Assembly (NCBI RefSeq): GCF_014196515.1
Contig: NZ_JACIDV010000011.1
Coordinates: forward strand, 96,058 to 160,057
DNA from: Rhizobium skierniewicense
Lineage (GTDB): Bacteria > Pseudomonadota > Alphaproteobacteria > Rhizobiales > Rhizobiaceae
Direction: 5' to 3'
DNA length: 64,000 bases
Position numbers and translations under genes: made by a program. The notes beneath the pieces were generated by a model, which made no database searches, was not told the DNA's origin, and saw nothing but the letters and a program-made list of their open reading frames with translations. Below are positions 9,074-17,372 of this stretch, one piece after another. Position 1 is the first letter of the stretch. Every line of letters begins with the position of its first letter.

Positions 9074-9322
9074 CTAGAGGCGTGATGGCGGCTCATAGTC
9101 AAGCTTCCGCATGCGCCAGTCCCTCAGCCACAGGAAGGATTCAATTCCGATGCCGACACCCAGGGCAACGGACGCGACCGCGCCTACGGAGGCCTCAAGC
9201 AGATTGTGCCCGCCCACCCAGCAGACGAACGCGAACGCGAGCTTCATCAGGCCGAAGCCAGCCGCTGAGAACAAGGTGATCCAGCAGGCAGCGCGGGCGA
9301 AGTTCGTAACCGGGGATCTCAT
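9074..9322 (-). CDS. Small hypothetical membrane protein
   Basis: The 82-aa product from ATG 9322 has two hydrophobic segments (about residues 9-37 and 43-63) and a basic C-terminus, predicting two transmembrane helices. An upstream in-frame TTG/ATG series extends the frame to 9412 (112 aa) but that part is Arg-rich and unconvincing. It lies upstream of, and on the same strand as, the second MerR gene with 186 bases between. No family recognised. Confidence 0.5.
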   Translation of the reverse strand: MRSPVTNFARAACWITLFSAAGFGLMKLAFAFVCWVGGHNLLEASVGAVASVALGVGIGIESFLWLRDWRMRKLDYEPPSRL

Positions 9323-9417
9323 CAGGCGCAAACTACGGCTCTGAGAGCCGAATCGCAAGTCAAGTTGTCGTGCAGGGTTCCACCATGCTCTACGATGCAT
9401 ATTCTGAAACAAATCTC

Positions 9418-9448
9418 TTGCACCTGAAGTAACTAGAGGTCCTATGAT
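9418..9448 (+). promoter_or_regulatory. MerR-type promoter for the YafK-like/CzcO operon
   Basis: -35 TTGCAC (9418-9423), 19-bp spacer (9424-9442) and -10 TATGAT (9443-9448). The operator ACCTGAAGTAACTAGAGGT (9422-9440) is a near-perfect dyad. The CTAGAGG half-site is shared with the promoters at 14025 and 14152, so one MerR protein probably controls all three. Confidence 0.78.
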
Positions 9449-9581
9449 GCCGCCGAATCGCTCACGAGTATGTGGTTTCCCGCATTTTCACCTGATCGTA
9501 TAAGCCGAGTTAACGGGGAAGTAAGTCCTTCCCTAGACTTGTTGGACGCAACCCGATGGACCAGGACAGCAGAAACGCCGC

Positions 9582-10679
9582 ATGACTTCGACATCAACCA
9601 TGAGCTGGTCACCTAAAAAGGGTCGCATCAGCACGTTTCTCGGCCGCTTGGCCGCAGTCGCCCTACTTGGAGCGGCCTTGACGGGTTGCGTTGCCGCCGA
9701 CATGGCACTTGACGACCTCCCCAGGGAAGCGCCCCAGATTCCGGCGAAGCTCGTTGCTGAGATGTCGAAAAAGGGAATGAAACCCGAAAGCCCTGTGCTC
9801 GTCAGGATATTCAAGCAGGAGAGTGAGCTTGAGATCTGGAAGATCAACGGGACCGGTCGTTATGCTTTGCTCAAGACCTACCCGATGTGCAGATGGTCCG
9901 GAAAGCTGGGACCAAAGACAGCCAACGGAGACCGTCAGGCACCGGAGGGGTTCTATCATGTGTCCAGAGGGATGCTGAACCCGAAATCCCAGTACTATGT
10001 GTCATTCAACCTCGGCTACCCGAACAGGCTGGAATCCGCACTCGGCTACACGGGAGAAGCGCTCATGGTCCATGGTGCCTGCTCTTCCTCCGGATGCTAT
10101 GCGTTGACTGATCAGGGCGTCGGCGAGATCTACGCAGTCGTCTCCAAGGCCCTCTCGTCCGGACAGGATCGCTTCCAGGTCCAGGCCTATCCTTATCGCA
10201 TGACTGCTGAAAACATGGCGCTGCACAAGGATGACGAGAACCTGCCGTTCTGGCGGACACTCAAGGAAGGCTACGATGCCTTCGAACTGACGAAGCAGCA
10301 GCCCAAGGTTTCAGTGTGCGGCCGCCGCTACATGTTCAATACCGAGTTTGTCGGGGGCGAACCGCGTGATCCTCTGGCCGCGTGCCCGGCTGTTTCGGCC
10401 CCACAGGATCCGCAGCTCGTAGCACGGATTGCAGCAGAGAAGATGAAAGTGGAAGCCGCAATGGCGGAGCGAGGATCTGCGGTATCGGCGTATGTCGACG
10501 GCGGAATGCATCCCAGCTTCCGCGCGCTTCTCAAGAAGGACGGCGCCGAGAAGCTTGCGGCCCGCATATCGGGGATAAACTATCCGGTCAGCAGGCCGGA
10601 CGCAGCGCTGGCCGATCCCTTCAAGGAAATGCGGAAGCGTTCCAAGTCAGCGATGGCGACAGAGACGGGTGGAGATTGA
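9582..10679 (+). CDS. YafK-type L,D-transpeptidase lipoprotein
   Basis: The 365-aa protein has a signal peptide with lipobox (ALTGC, Cys at about residue 36) and a YkuD-like catalytic domain. The active-site signature is HGACSSSGCYALTD, with catalytic His and Cys, in the YafK/DpaA form. Enzymes of this subfamily either form 3-3 peptidoglycan links or release Braun-type lipoprotein, so the exact reaction is open. The C-terminal ~120 residues are charged and helical. It is preceded by a MerR-type promoter (9418-9448) and followed at 10682 by a 54-aa membrane ORF and a flavoprotein gene in an apparent operon. It is the first of two L,D-transpeptidases in this island. Confidence 0.85.
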   Translation: MTSTSTMSWSPKKGRISTFLGRLAAVALLGAALTGCVAADMALDDLPREAPQIPAKLVAEMSKKGMKPESPVLVRIFKQESELEIWKINGTGRYALLKTYPMCRWSGKLGPKTANGDRQAPEGFYHVSRGMLNPKSQYYVSFNLGYPNRLESALGYTGEALMVHGACSSSGCYALTDQGVGEIYAVVSKALSSGQDRFQVQAYPYRMTAENMALHKDDENLPFWRTLKEGYDAFELTKQQPKVSVCGRRYMFNTEFVGGEPRDPLAACPAVSAPQDPQLVARIAAEKMKVEAAMAERGSAVSAYVDGGMHPSFRALLKKDGAEKLAARISGINYPVSRPDAALADPFKEMRKRSKSAMATETGGD

Positions 10680-10681
10680 AC

Positions 10682-10846
10682 GTGGCCAAGCCTGATGAGC
10701 GGATGCGCAGGGTGAAACGCAACAACTGGATCATGCTCGCGATCCTTACGACATTCGTGGTGGCTGTTTTCTCCTACAGCTTCCTCCACATAGGTCGGGA
10801 GGCGAGGCCGGAGGGCACAGGCGCTTCAACCCCCGCTCGGCCGTGA
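10682..10846 (+). CDS. Small single-pass membrane protein
   Basis: This 54-aa ORF begins with GTG two bases after the upstream stop and ends in a GTGA overlap with the next gene. It has an Arg/Lys-rich N-terminus, then one hydrophobic helix (about residues 17-34: MLAILTTFVVAVFSYSF), giving an N-in topology. The tight coupling on both sides argues it is translated. It has the size of small respiratory-assembly or transporter accessory peptides, but no family is recognised. Confidence 0.6.
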   Translation: MAKPDERMRRVKRNNWIMLAILTTFVVAVFSYSFLHIGREARPEGTGASTPARP

Positions 10847-11931
10847 TCGGGTCGATGGATAGCAGCAAGGGGCTGCGAGCCGACATTCTGATCATCGGGG
10901 CAGGGCAGGCCGGGCTTGCCGCCGCCAGTGCTCTGAAGACGGCAGGGCTGAGCTTCCTGATTGTCGATGCTGGACAAGCGATCGGCGATAGCTGGAGGAA
11001 CCGATATGACACCCTCACGCTCTTTACGCCGCGCCGCATCAGCGGTCTCCCTGGCATCCCCTTGATCGGTGATCCCGATGGCTATGCCGCCAAGGATGAA
11101 TTCTCGGACTATCTTGAGCGGTACGCCGCGAGCAACGGCTACCCGACTATCAGGTCGACGAAGGTCGTCAGGCTCGAAAAGGTGGATGGGATATTCCTCG
11201 CTTATCTGGAGGGCGGCGGCCGCTTGATCAGTCAGGTGGTGATCGTCGCCACGGGTGCGTTTTCCACGCCCCGAACACCCGAAATCTCCTGTTCGCTCCC
11301 ATCCGACATTCAACAGATGCACGTCGCGGATTTCCGCAATGCGGGCTCGATCACGAGTGGCCCCGTTCTGGTCGTTGGAGACGGCGCAAGCGGAAGGGAC
11401 GTGGCGATGGAACTGGCGGCTTCGCATCGGACACTACTGGCACGCGGAAGAAAGCGGAAGCTGCTACCGGAGAAAGTTCTCGGGCGCAGTATATGGTGGT
11501 GGCTTGAGCGGCTCGGTTTTCTGCGGGCATCTGCGTACGGGCCGATCGGAAGACGGATGAGAAAAGCAGATCCATTTCCCACGCGCGGCAACGATGATGT
11601 TTCTCTCATCCGTAGCGGTGTGAGCCTCAAGTCCAGGCTCGTCGCCCTCGACGGTAGGCGGGCTAAATTCGAGGATGGGACGAGCGAGGACTTCGGTTCG
11701 ATCATATGGGCGACAGGATATGCCGAAGACTTTCGCTGGATCGATATCGAAGGGGCGGTCGGCAGCCGACATGAAGCAATCAATCGCGAAGGCATTTCCC
11801 CCGTCGCGGGCCTGTACTACGTCGGGCGACCATGGCAGCGAAACCGTGCTTCCGGTCTTATCGCCGGTGTCGCAGATGATGCGGCATTCGTTGTCGACCA
11901 TCTTCGCCGATTGCGTGCCCGCATGACGTAG
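10843..11931 (+). CDS. czcO: FAD-dependent NAD(P)-binding oxidoreductase, CzcO-type
   Basis: The 362-aa flavoprotein has two Rossmann motifs: IIGAGQAG near residue 17 for FAD and VVGDGASG near residue 180 for NAD(P)H. It also has the late ATGY motif (WATGYAEDF) of flavin-containing monooxygenases. The CzcO name is used for such proteins beside czcD cation exporters, and a czcD lies immediately downstream on the opposite strand. The start is GTG 10843 overlapping the previous stop, or ATG 10855. The substrate is unknown. The electron-transfer role is from the family; a link to metal resistance is by context only. Confidence 0.8.
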   Translation: MIGSMDSSKGLRADILIIGAGQAGLAAASALKTAGLSFLIVDAGQAIGDSWRNRYDTLTLFTPRRISGLPGIPLIGDPDGYAAKDEFSDYLERYAASNGYPTIRSTKVVRLEKVDGIFLAYLEGGGRLISQVVIVATGAFSTPRTPEISCSLPSDIQQMHVADFRNAGSITSGPVLVVGDGASGRDVAMELAASHRTLLARGRKRKLLPEKVLGRSIWWWLERLGFLRASAYGPIGRRMRKADPFPTRGNDDVSLIRSGVSLKSRLVALDGRRAKFEDGTSEDFGSIIWATGYAEDFRWIDIEGAVGSRHEAINREGISPVAGLYYVGRPWQRNRASGLIAGVADDAAFVVDHLRRLRARMT

Positions 11932-11937
11932 AAAGGG

Positions 11938-12861
11938 CTAGGATTCGTCGACCACGTGGCCGATGACCTTCACGGCCGCTTCGCGACCATCCTCGACGGT
12001 CTCTATCTCCAGGGTGCAGTGACCGATCCCGTGCTTGTCCAAGAGCATCTTGCGCACGGCGCGCTTGACCCCGGCGATTTCTTCGAGAGACAGATCTTTG
12101 ATTACGAGATGGGCTTCGAGAGCATTGTGTCCTTCGTCGACAGGCCAGATGTGGACGTGGTGCACGTCATTCACCCCGTCGACGGAGCGCATGTCCGCGA
12201 CGACCTTCTTCACATCGACCCCCTCTGGTGTCGCCATCATCAGGAGGCGTATCGATCCACCGATCTCTGTGAAAGCCTGCCATAGAATGTAGCCTGCGAT
12301 CATGAGGGTGATCGCCGGGTCGATCCAGGTCCAGCCATAGATGATAACGAGTGTGCCAGCGATGATGACACCCACGGATCCGAGCGCGTCCGAGACATTG
12401 TGCAGGAACGCTGCGCGGATGTTCATGCTGGTCTTCGAAAGGGCGTAGGTAAGCATGGCCGTGACCACGTCGATCACGAGTGCGATGCTCGCGATGATGA
12501 CGACAGTCCATCCCTCGATCGGTTCCGGTGTAATGAACCGCAAGACGGCCTCGTAGACGAGATAGATGCCGATGACGATGAGCGTGGTGTAGTTGATCAG
12601 CGCCGCTACGATCTCTGCCCGGACGTAGCCGAACGTCATCGTGTCATCGGCAGGACGGCGTGCGATCCTGCGCGCGCCATAGGCGATCACGAGGGACGCA
12701 GCGTCGCTGAAATTGTGGATTGCATCCGCTATCAAAGACAGACTGCCGGAGACGATGCCTCCGGCTATCTGGGCAAACGTGAGAAGCACGTTCACGAGGA
12801 TCGCCCACCAGATGCGCTTGTCGCCAGCGTCGGCTCCGTGATCGTGGTGATGTCCGCTCAT
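11938..12861 (-). CDS. czcD: Zinc/cadmium CDF exporter, CzcD/ZitB type
   Basis: The 307-aa inner-membrane antiporter has six transmembrane helices. The zinc site is formed by HNFSD in helix 2 and HNVSD in helix 5, the classical His/Asp set of zinc CDFs. A His-rich N-terminus (GHHHDHG) and a cytoplasmic C-terminal domain with VHHVHIW and GHCTLEIE complete the family pattern. It exports Zn2+ or Cd2+ in exchange for protons. It is the last gene of a leftward operon dsbB-dsbA-czcD driven by the MerR-type promoter at 14025-14055. Confidence 0.93.
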   Translation of the reverse strand: MSGHHHDHGADAGDKRIWWAILVNVLLTFAQIAGGIVSGSLSLIADAIHNFSDAASLVIAYGARRIARRPADDTMTFGYVRAEIVAALINYTTLIVIGIYLVYEAVLRFITPEPIEGWTVVIIASIALVIDVVTAMLTYALSKTSMNIRAAFLHNVSDALGSVGVIIAGTLVIIYGWTWIDPAITLMIAGYILWQAFTEIGGSIRLLMMATPEGVDVKKVVADMRSVDGVNDVHHVHIWPVDEGHNALEAHLVIKDLSLEEIAGVKRAVRKMLLDKHGIGHCTLEIETVEDGREAAVKVIGHVVDES

Positions 12862-12892
12862 GCGCTCAGGCTCCCATATCTCAAGTCAGGAT

Positions 12893-13561
12893 TCAGGAAC
12901 CTGTCTTGCTCGCATCGATTTCGGCCTTGACGAGGTTCAGGAGACCCTGGGGGCTGAATTCGGTAAGAGGCTTCCCGTTTACGAAGAATGTCGGTGTCTG
13001 TTTGACGTTGTTGGCTTTAACATCGGCCATGTCCTGAGCGAGAACTTTATCGACCGACGTCGATGCCGCGTCCTTGCGTCCCTGTTCGATATCCAGCCCT
13101 GCCGATGCAGCGATCTGCCACGCCTTCTCCAGATCCGGCTTTCCGTGATCAGCCCAGACAGGCTGCTGATCCAGTATTGCCTCGAGAACGGGCTGGAAGC
13201 GGTTCTGCTTGCGGGCGGCTTCGAGTATCCGCACGGCATCGTCGGATCCCTCATGGAACGCAGTGTAGCGCAACACGAGGCGGACGTCGGATCCCGTCTG
13301 CGCCATCATCTGCTTGACGATCGGATAGAAGGCCCGGCATGCCTCGCAGGACGGATCGAAGAACTCGACGATGGTGACGGGAGCGGACACCGGTCCCATG
13401 ACAGGCGAATGCATCCTGACCAGGGTGTCGTTCCCCGACACGGCGACTGGTGCAGGTGCAGGAGTCGGCTCGGTGGAGTTGCCGCTATAGAGAGCAGCGC
13501 CTCCGGCGAATATGACGATAGCGGCCGAGGCCGATGCGAGGACGAGGGTGCGTCTGTTCAT
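12893..13561 (-). CDS. DsbA-family thioredoxin-like periplasmic protein
   Basis: The 222-aa protein has a signal anchor (residues ~5-24), a Pro/Ala linker and a thioredoxin fold with active site FDPSCEACRAF (CEAC). A cis-Pro loop is seen at KQTPTFFVNGKP. It belongs to the DsbA/BdbD group that oxidises thiols in exported proteins or reduces partner disulfides. The true start is ATG 13561, which overlaps the stop of the upstream dsbB gene (ATGA); the longer open frame is not real. The pair and the zinc exporter share one operon. It may protect envelope disulfides from metals or serve the SCO/PCuAC copper proteins (inference). Confidence 0.88.
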   Translation of the reverse strand: MNRRTLVLASASAAIVIFAGGAALYSGNSTEPTPAPAPVAVSGNDTLVRMHSPVMGPVSAPVTIVEFFDPSCEACRAFYPIVKQMMAQTGSDVRLVLRYTAFHEGSDDAVRILEAARKQNRFQPVLEAILDQQPVWADHGKPDLEKAWQIAASAGLDIEQGRKDAASTSVDKVLAQDMADVKANNVKQTPTFFVNGKPLTEFSPQGLLNLVKAEIDASKTGS

Positions 13562-13998
13562 GCTGATGTTCTCCGGCGCACGATAAGAAGTAGGATGATG
13601 ATTGCGGTGAATGCTGCAAGCGAGAGAAGGGGTATGGGAAGCGCCCCGAACAGGATCATCCCGTCGCCCGAGCAGGAGGGGCCCTGACCGCATGGTTTGA
13701 TGGCGGTCGGGATGACCTTGAAATAGAGGAGATTGTGGAACGCAGCGATAAGCCATCCGATGGCGGCCAGCGGCGCTGCATAGAACCACGCCCGGCCATC
13801 CGACCGGAACGCTGCCACAGCCAGCAGGACAGCCAACGGAAACATGAAGGCGCGCTGGTGCCAGCAGAGGTCGCAAGGGGCCTGGCCCATGACTTCCCCG
13901 ATGAACAGCGCACCCAAAGTCGAAGTCAGAGCGATCATCCAAGCCCCGAAGGTCGGTAGCCACGCCCTGTCTTCCGATTGCACTGTCGCCTCACGCAT
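13558..13998 (-). CDS. DsbB/BdbC-family disulfide-bond formation protein
   Basis: The 146-aa protein has four predicted transmembrane helices and the two redox pairs of DsbB/BdbC proteins: CDLCW after helix 1 and CGQGPSC in the second periplasmic loop. It would reoxidise the DsbA partner encoded immediately downstream and pass electrons to quinones. Translation is coupled to that gene through an ATGA overlap. It is the first gene after the MerR-type promoter at 14025-14055, whose start site would give a leader of about 20 bases. Confidence 0.9.
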   Translation of the reverse strand: MREATVQSEDRAWLPTFGAWMIALTSTLGALFIGEVMGQAPCDLCWHQRAFMFPLAVLLAVAAFRSDGRAWFYAAPLAAIGWLIAAFHNLLYFKVIPTAIKPCGQGPSCSGDGMILFGALPIPLLSLAAFTAIIILLLIVRRRTSA

Positions 13999-14024
13999 TC
14001 TCTGCCCTCAATGGATTCGCTCCC

Positions 14025-14055
14025 ATTGTGAGACCTCTAGTAGCTTGAGGGTCAA
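14025..14055 (-). promoter_or_regulatory. MerR-type promoter for dsbB-dsbA-czcD
   Basis: Read leftward: -35 TTGACC (14055-14050), a spacer of exactly 19 bp and -10 CACAAT (14030-14025). The spacer holds the imperfect dyad GACCTC...GAGGGTC and the CTAGAGG half-site. It lies about 100 bases from the rightward MerR-type promoter at 14152, so the two divergent operons probably respond to one regulator. Confidence 0.78.
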
Positions 14056-14151
14056 GACCAGTTGCGGAAGAAACAGGTGTCCCGGCAAAAATCAAAACCT
14101 GGCTCGGTGCGTCACTTCAGCGCAGAGCCGACAAAGGATGTCAACAGGGTC

Positions 14152-14182
14152 TTGAACCTCAGGCTACTAGAGGGATTACGGC
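14152..14182 (+). promoter_or_regulatory. MerR-type promoter for the SCO/L,D-transpeptidase operon
   Basis: -35 TTGAAC (14152-14157), 19-bp spacer (14158-14176) and a weak -10 TACGGC (14177-14182). The spacer contains CTACTAGAGG, nearly the same as in the leftward promoter at 14025. The weak -10 and long spacer imply dependence on an activator that untwists DNA, as MerR proteins do. Confidence 0.68.
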
Positions 14183-14230
14183 TTTCCCACGAATGATTCC
14201 CGATGACACGGGACGGCGGTGGGAGGTTTG

Positions 14231-14851
14231 ATGAAAGGTGTGAGGATTTTCCGGATCGTGATCTGGTGCTTTGTCGTGGTGGTGGCAACAGGGCTGTTGA
14301 TACTAGGCCGTGATCTGAATGTGCGTCCGGGTGATGTGGCGGATGCGTCGAACCCATCTTCTCCCGCCATCGGCAAGCCATTTCGCCTCGTTTCGCATAA
14401 GGGTCAGATAGTTGATAACGATGTTCTGGATGGCAAACCGTATCTGGCATTCTTCGGCTTCACGCACTGCCCGGACATCTGCCCCACGACGCTCTTCGAG
14501 CTGACCGACCTCATGGCAGAGCTCGGCTCTACTGCGGACAAGTTCAATGTCATCTTCATCAGCGTGGATCCCGAGCGTGACACCGAGACGATGCTGAATG
14601 GCTACATGACTTCTTTCGATCCGCGGATCATGGCGCTCAGGGGTACGCCCGAACAGACGGCCACCGCAGTGAAGGCATTCGCAGCCTACTCCCGCAAGGT
14701 GCCGACCGATGGCGGGAACTACACCATGGACCATACCGCGGGCGTCTATCTCATGGACGCAGACGGCAGCTTCAAAGGGACACTCGACATGCATGAGCCC
14801 CGCGAAGTCCGGCTGCAGAAGATCCGAAAACTCGTGGCGGGATCAGTCTGA
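14231..14851 (+). CDS. SCO1/SenC-family copper-binding thioredoxin-like protein
   Basis: The 206-aa protein has an N-terminal membrane anchor and a thioredoxin fold with the SCO copper site: GFTHCPDICPTT (CxxxC) and the distal His in YTMDHTAG. SCO proteins deliver copper to the CuA centre of cytochrome oxidase or act as thiol reductases in the periplasm. The ATG at 14231 is preceded by GGGAGG; the upstream GTG at 14219 is less likely. It probably works with the PCuAC protein encoded at 51, which hands over Cu(I) in related systems. It follows a MerR-type promoter and precedes an L,D-transpeptidase gene by 50 bases. Confidence 0.92.
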   Translation: MKGVRIFRIVIWCFVVVVATGLLILGRDLNVRPGDVADASNPSSPAIGKPFRLVSHKGQIVDNDVLDGKPYLAFFGFTHCPDICPTTLFELTDLMAELGSTADKFNVIFISVDPERDTETMLNGYMTSFDPRIMALRGTPEQTATAVKAFAAYSRKVPTDGGNYTMDHTAGVYLMDADGSFKGTLDMHEPREVRLQKIRKLVAGSV

Positions 14852-14901
14852 TCGGCCCGGATATTCACCGGGCCTACTTTCAATACTCAAAAGGATATCA
14901 A

Positions 14902-15603
14902 GTGCAGCCAGGAATTTTGACACGACGCGGATTCATGATGGGCGGGGCAGGGGCCGCAACGGTAGCTCTGACAGGCTGTTCCGCAACGACAGCCGAGAAG
15001 GAGCGCCCCGCAGTTGTTCCAGTCGAAAGTCCCGCTCTCGCAACGATATACGGCCCGGTGCCAGAAGAACAATTCCCGCTTCCTGCGATCCCCTACCAGA
15101 AGATCAGCAAGCGCTTCCACCGCCAGATGGTGAGCGATCCAACGGGTGAGCGGCCCGGCACACTGGTCGTCGATACGGCGAACTATTACCTGTACCTCAC
15201 ATACGAGGGCGCACAGGCGATGCGTTACGGTGTTGGTCTTGGTCGGCAGGGATTCGAATGGTCAGGACAGGGTGTCATCCAGTACAAGCGCCAGTGGCCG
15301 CGCTGGACGCCGCCTGACGAGATGGTCGCCCGGCAGCCTGAACTGGTGCCTTACAGCATCGCAAACGGCGGCATGGCCCCCGGCCTGAAGAATCCGCTTG
15401 GTGCGCGGGCGCTCTACATTTTCAAGAACGGCGAGGACACGCTGTACCGGATTCATGGTTCCCCAGAATGGAATAGCATCGGAAAATCCGTGTCGTCGGG
15501 TTGTGTGCGGATGATCAATCAGGATGTGGTAGACCTCTATGGCCGGGTACCGGACAAGGCTCCGATCGTCGTCACCAGTCTACCTCGGCTATCGGCGGTT
15601 TAG
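14902..15603 (+). CDS. L,D-transpeptidase, ErfK/YbiS/YkuD family
   Basis: The 233-aa protein starts with GTG after an AAGGA site. The N-terminus combines a twin Arg (TRRGFM) with a lipobox-like ALTGC, so it may be a Tat- or Sec-exported lipoprotein. The YkuD catalytic signature HGSPEWNSIGKSVSSGCVRM is complete, with His and Cys in place. Such enzymes make meso-DAP(3)-meso-DAP(3) cross-links that do not need PBPs, or attach outer-membrane proteins to peptidoglycan. It is the second L,D-transpeptidase of the island and is probably co-transcribed with the SCO gene. Confidence 0.9.
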   Translation: MQPGILTRRGFMMGGAGAATVALTGCSATTAEKERPAVVPVESPALATIYGPVPEEQFPLPAIPYQKISKRFHRQMVSDPTGERPGTLVVDTANYYLYLTYEGAQAMRYGVGLGRQGFEWSGQGVIQYKRQWPRWTPPDEMVARQPELVPYSIANGGMAPGLKNPLGARALYIFKNGEDTLYRIHGSPEWNSIGKSVSSGCVRMINQDVVDLYGRVPDKAPIVVTSLPRLSAV

Positions 15604-15681
15604 GTGCCGTCGAGCGGGTTCCGCACAGTCCTCACTTGACATGGCGACTCCATAACAGCCGACACAAGCCTTGAAATTTAA

Positions 15682-16086
15682 ATGGTTATGGAATTGTTTA
15701 AATGCATGGAAGAAAAACGAGCCCTTGATGCATTTGCAGCCATCGCACAGGAAACACGGCTGCGGATCATTCGCCTGCTCGTTACGGTGGGCGCGGATGG
15801 AATGGCGGCGGGTGCGATAACGCAAGCCCTGGAGACCGCGTCGGCTCCCAGGGTTTCATTCCATCTCAACCACCTCGAACATGCTGGTCTGATTGAAAGC
15901 CGCCGCGAAGGCCGCAGCATCATCTACAGCGCGATCTTCCCGGCGCTTTCCGACCTCGTCGCATTCCTGATGAGGGATTGCTGTTCAGGTCATTGCGAAG
16001 TCTGTGATCGGGCGATCGATCTCTTCGCCAAATGCACCGGGCGACCGCAGAAGGTTGCCGAGCCCAAATCCATCGTATGCGAGTGA
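15682..16086 (+). CDS. arsR: ArsR/SmtB-family repressor (first arsR)
   Basis: The 134-aa winged-helix repressor has an HTH around residues 35-75 and a C-terminal Cys cluster (RDCCSGHCEVC) expected to bind As(III). The start is uncertain: ATG 15682, ATG 15688 and ATG 15706 are all in frame, and the family core begins at 15706 (MEEKRALDAFA). There is no strong ribosome site. AT-rich direct repeats TTTAAAT around the start and a CCATAAC/GTTATGG inverted pair (15650-15656, 15685-15691) may be its operator. It lies four bases before an arsenic permease gene that it presumably controls. Confidence 0.88.
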   Translation: MVMELFKCMEEKRALDAFAAIAQETRLRIIRLLVTVGADGMAAGAITQALETASAPRVSFHLNHLEHAGLIESRREGRSIIYSAIFPALSDLVAFLMRDCCSGHCEVCDRAIDLFAKCTGRPQKVAEPKSIVCE

Positions 16087-16090
16087 GAGA

Positions 16091-17065
16091 ATGAGCGAAC
16101 TGCGTGACATCCTGGAGACCCGGCAGATCGGCATCTATTTTGCAGCCGTGATTCTCGCCGCCACCGCCGCAGGCATCGTGTCCGGAACGACGTCACTGGA
16201 AGTGGCGATCAATCCCGCACTGGCCTTCATGCTCTTTGTCACCTTCCTCCAGGTTCCGCTCGCCGATCTCGGGAAGGCATTTCTACAGATACGGTTTCTA
16301 GGTGCTCTGCTCGTTACGAACTTCGTTGCCGTTCCGATCCTCGTGTTCGGTCTCATGCATTTTCTCCCGGCTGACCCGATGATCCGTATCGGGGCCCTTC
16401 TGGTGCTCCTCACACCATGCATCGACTACGTCGTGACTTTCGCGCATCTGGGACGGGCTGATGCGAGACTCCTTCTCGCTTCGACCCCGGTGCTCCTGAT
16501 TGCGCAGATGGTCCTGCTTCCATTTTATCTCAAGGTATTTCTCGGCGACGAGGCTGGCAATCTCGTGCAGATCGAACCGTTCATCCACGCCCTCGTCTGG
16601 CTGATCGTGTTCCCACTGCTTGGGGCCGCGCTGATACAGTTTTCTGCTGCACGGCTCGGCTTAATGTCCAGGGTTTCGAGCGCGCTCGGACTGCTTCCCG
16701 TCCCAGCGACGGCTGCCGTGCTCTTCATCGTTGTTGCTGCAGTCGTTCCGCAGCTTGGTCTCGCTCTCGATGGAGCGCTGCAAGCATTGCCACTCTACAT
16801 AGCTTTCGCGGTCATTGCCCCCTTCATCGGCTGGATGGTCGCCAGGAGTTTTCGCGTAGCGGTACCCGGTGCAAGGGCCATCGCGTTCAGTGCGTCCACC
16901 CGCAATTCGTTGGTGGTGCTTCCTCTGGCATTTGCGGTGCCGAATGCGATGCCGCTTCTGCCTGCCATCATCGTGACGCAGACGCTCGTCGAACTGGTTA
17001 GCGAGATGATCTACATCCGCGTGATCTCAAGGTTTGGATCGCAGAAGACCGAGATACAAGCCTAG
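16091..17065 (+). CDS. Arsenic-resistance permease, BASS/ACR3-related
   Basis: The 324-aa protein has about ten transmembrane helices and resembles the bile acid:sodium symporter superfamily that includes ACR3 arsenite exporters. The helix-4 region contains LTPCIDYVV, where ACR3 proteins have the essential Cys. It is shorter and more divergent than the second permease at 18704 and may have a different substrate preference. The ATG at 16091 lies just after the arsR stop. Placement behind arsR supports arsenite or antimonite export; the sequence alone does not prove the substrate. Confidence 0.78.
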   Translation: MSELRDILETRQIGIYFAAVILAATAAGIVSGTTSLEVAINPALAFMLFVTFLQVPLADLGKAFLQIRFLGALLVTNFVAVPILVFGLMHFLPADPMIRIGALLVLLTPCIDYVVTFAHLGRADARLLLASTPVLLIAQMVLLPFYLKVFLGDEAGNLVQIEPFIHALVWLIVFPLLGAALIQFSAARLGLMSRVSSALGLLPVPATAAVLFIVVAAVVPQLGLALDGALQALPLYIAFAVIAPFIGWMVARSFRVAVPGARAIAFSASTRNSLVVLPLAFAVPNAMPLLPAIIVTQTLVELVSEMIYIRVISRFGSQKTEIQA

Positions 17066-17371
17066 AAGTTGACAGACACCAGTTACGTGCCGAGCGGTCA
17101 TTTCTTCTTAAGACACGGAAACCGTGTCTCCCATCTATCCTCGTCATCACTGATCAGTTTCTCACATCCCATCGCCGCTACCCGGCGTAGCTTTGAAAAT
17201 GTAGCGTTGGCACCGTGCGTCTTCATCAAGGCTGCTGCAGGAACTGTCACAGCACTGGACGTCGCTCTGGCGTCGGCCAAGAGCAAAGGCGTCTTCCGAA
17301 ATGATGGAGTGTTACGGCCCGCGCTCATCCACCTGTGTTGACAAATCCAACACATCCATTATTCTGGATAC
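17066..17371. other. Intergenic region between two ars transcription units
   Basis: Open frames on both strands here (17069-17341 and 17098-17355) have no ribosome site or known domain. I see no gene. The right end contains a promoter for the second arsR: TTGACA at 17338-17343 and TATTCT at 17360-17365 (16-bp spacer). An ATCCATTATTCTGGATAC dyad (17355-17372) overlaps the -10 and is a likely ArsR operator. The message would be nearly leaderless. Confidence 0.5.
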
Positions 17372-17372
17372 A
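17338..17372 (+). promoter_or_regulatory. Promoter and candidate ArsR operator of the main ars operon
   Basis: -35 TTGACA (17338-17343) and -10 TATTCT (17360-17365) are separated by 16 bp. The inverted repeat ATCCATTATTCTGGATAC covers the -10, so binding would block polymerase. The arsR ATG at 17372 lies only seven bases past the -10, implying a leaderless transcript. Confidence 0.6.
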
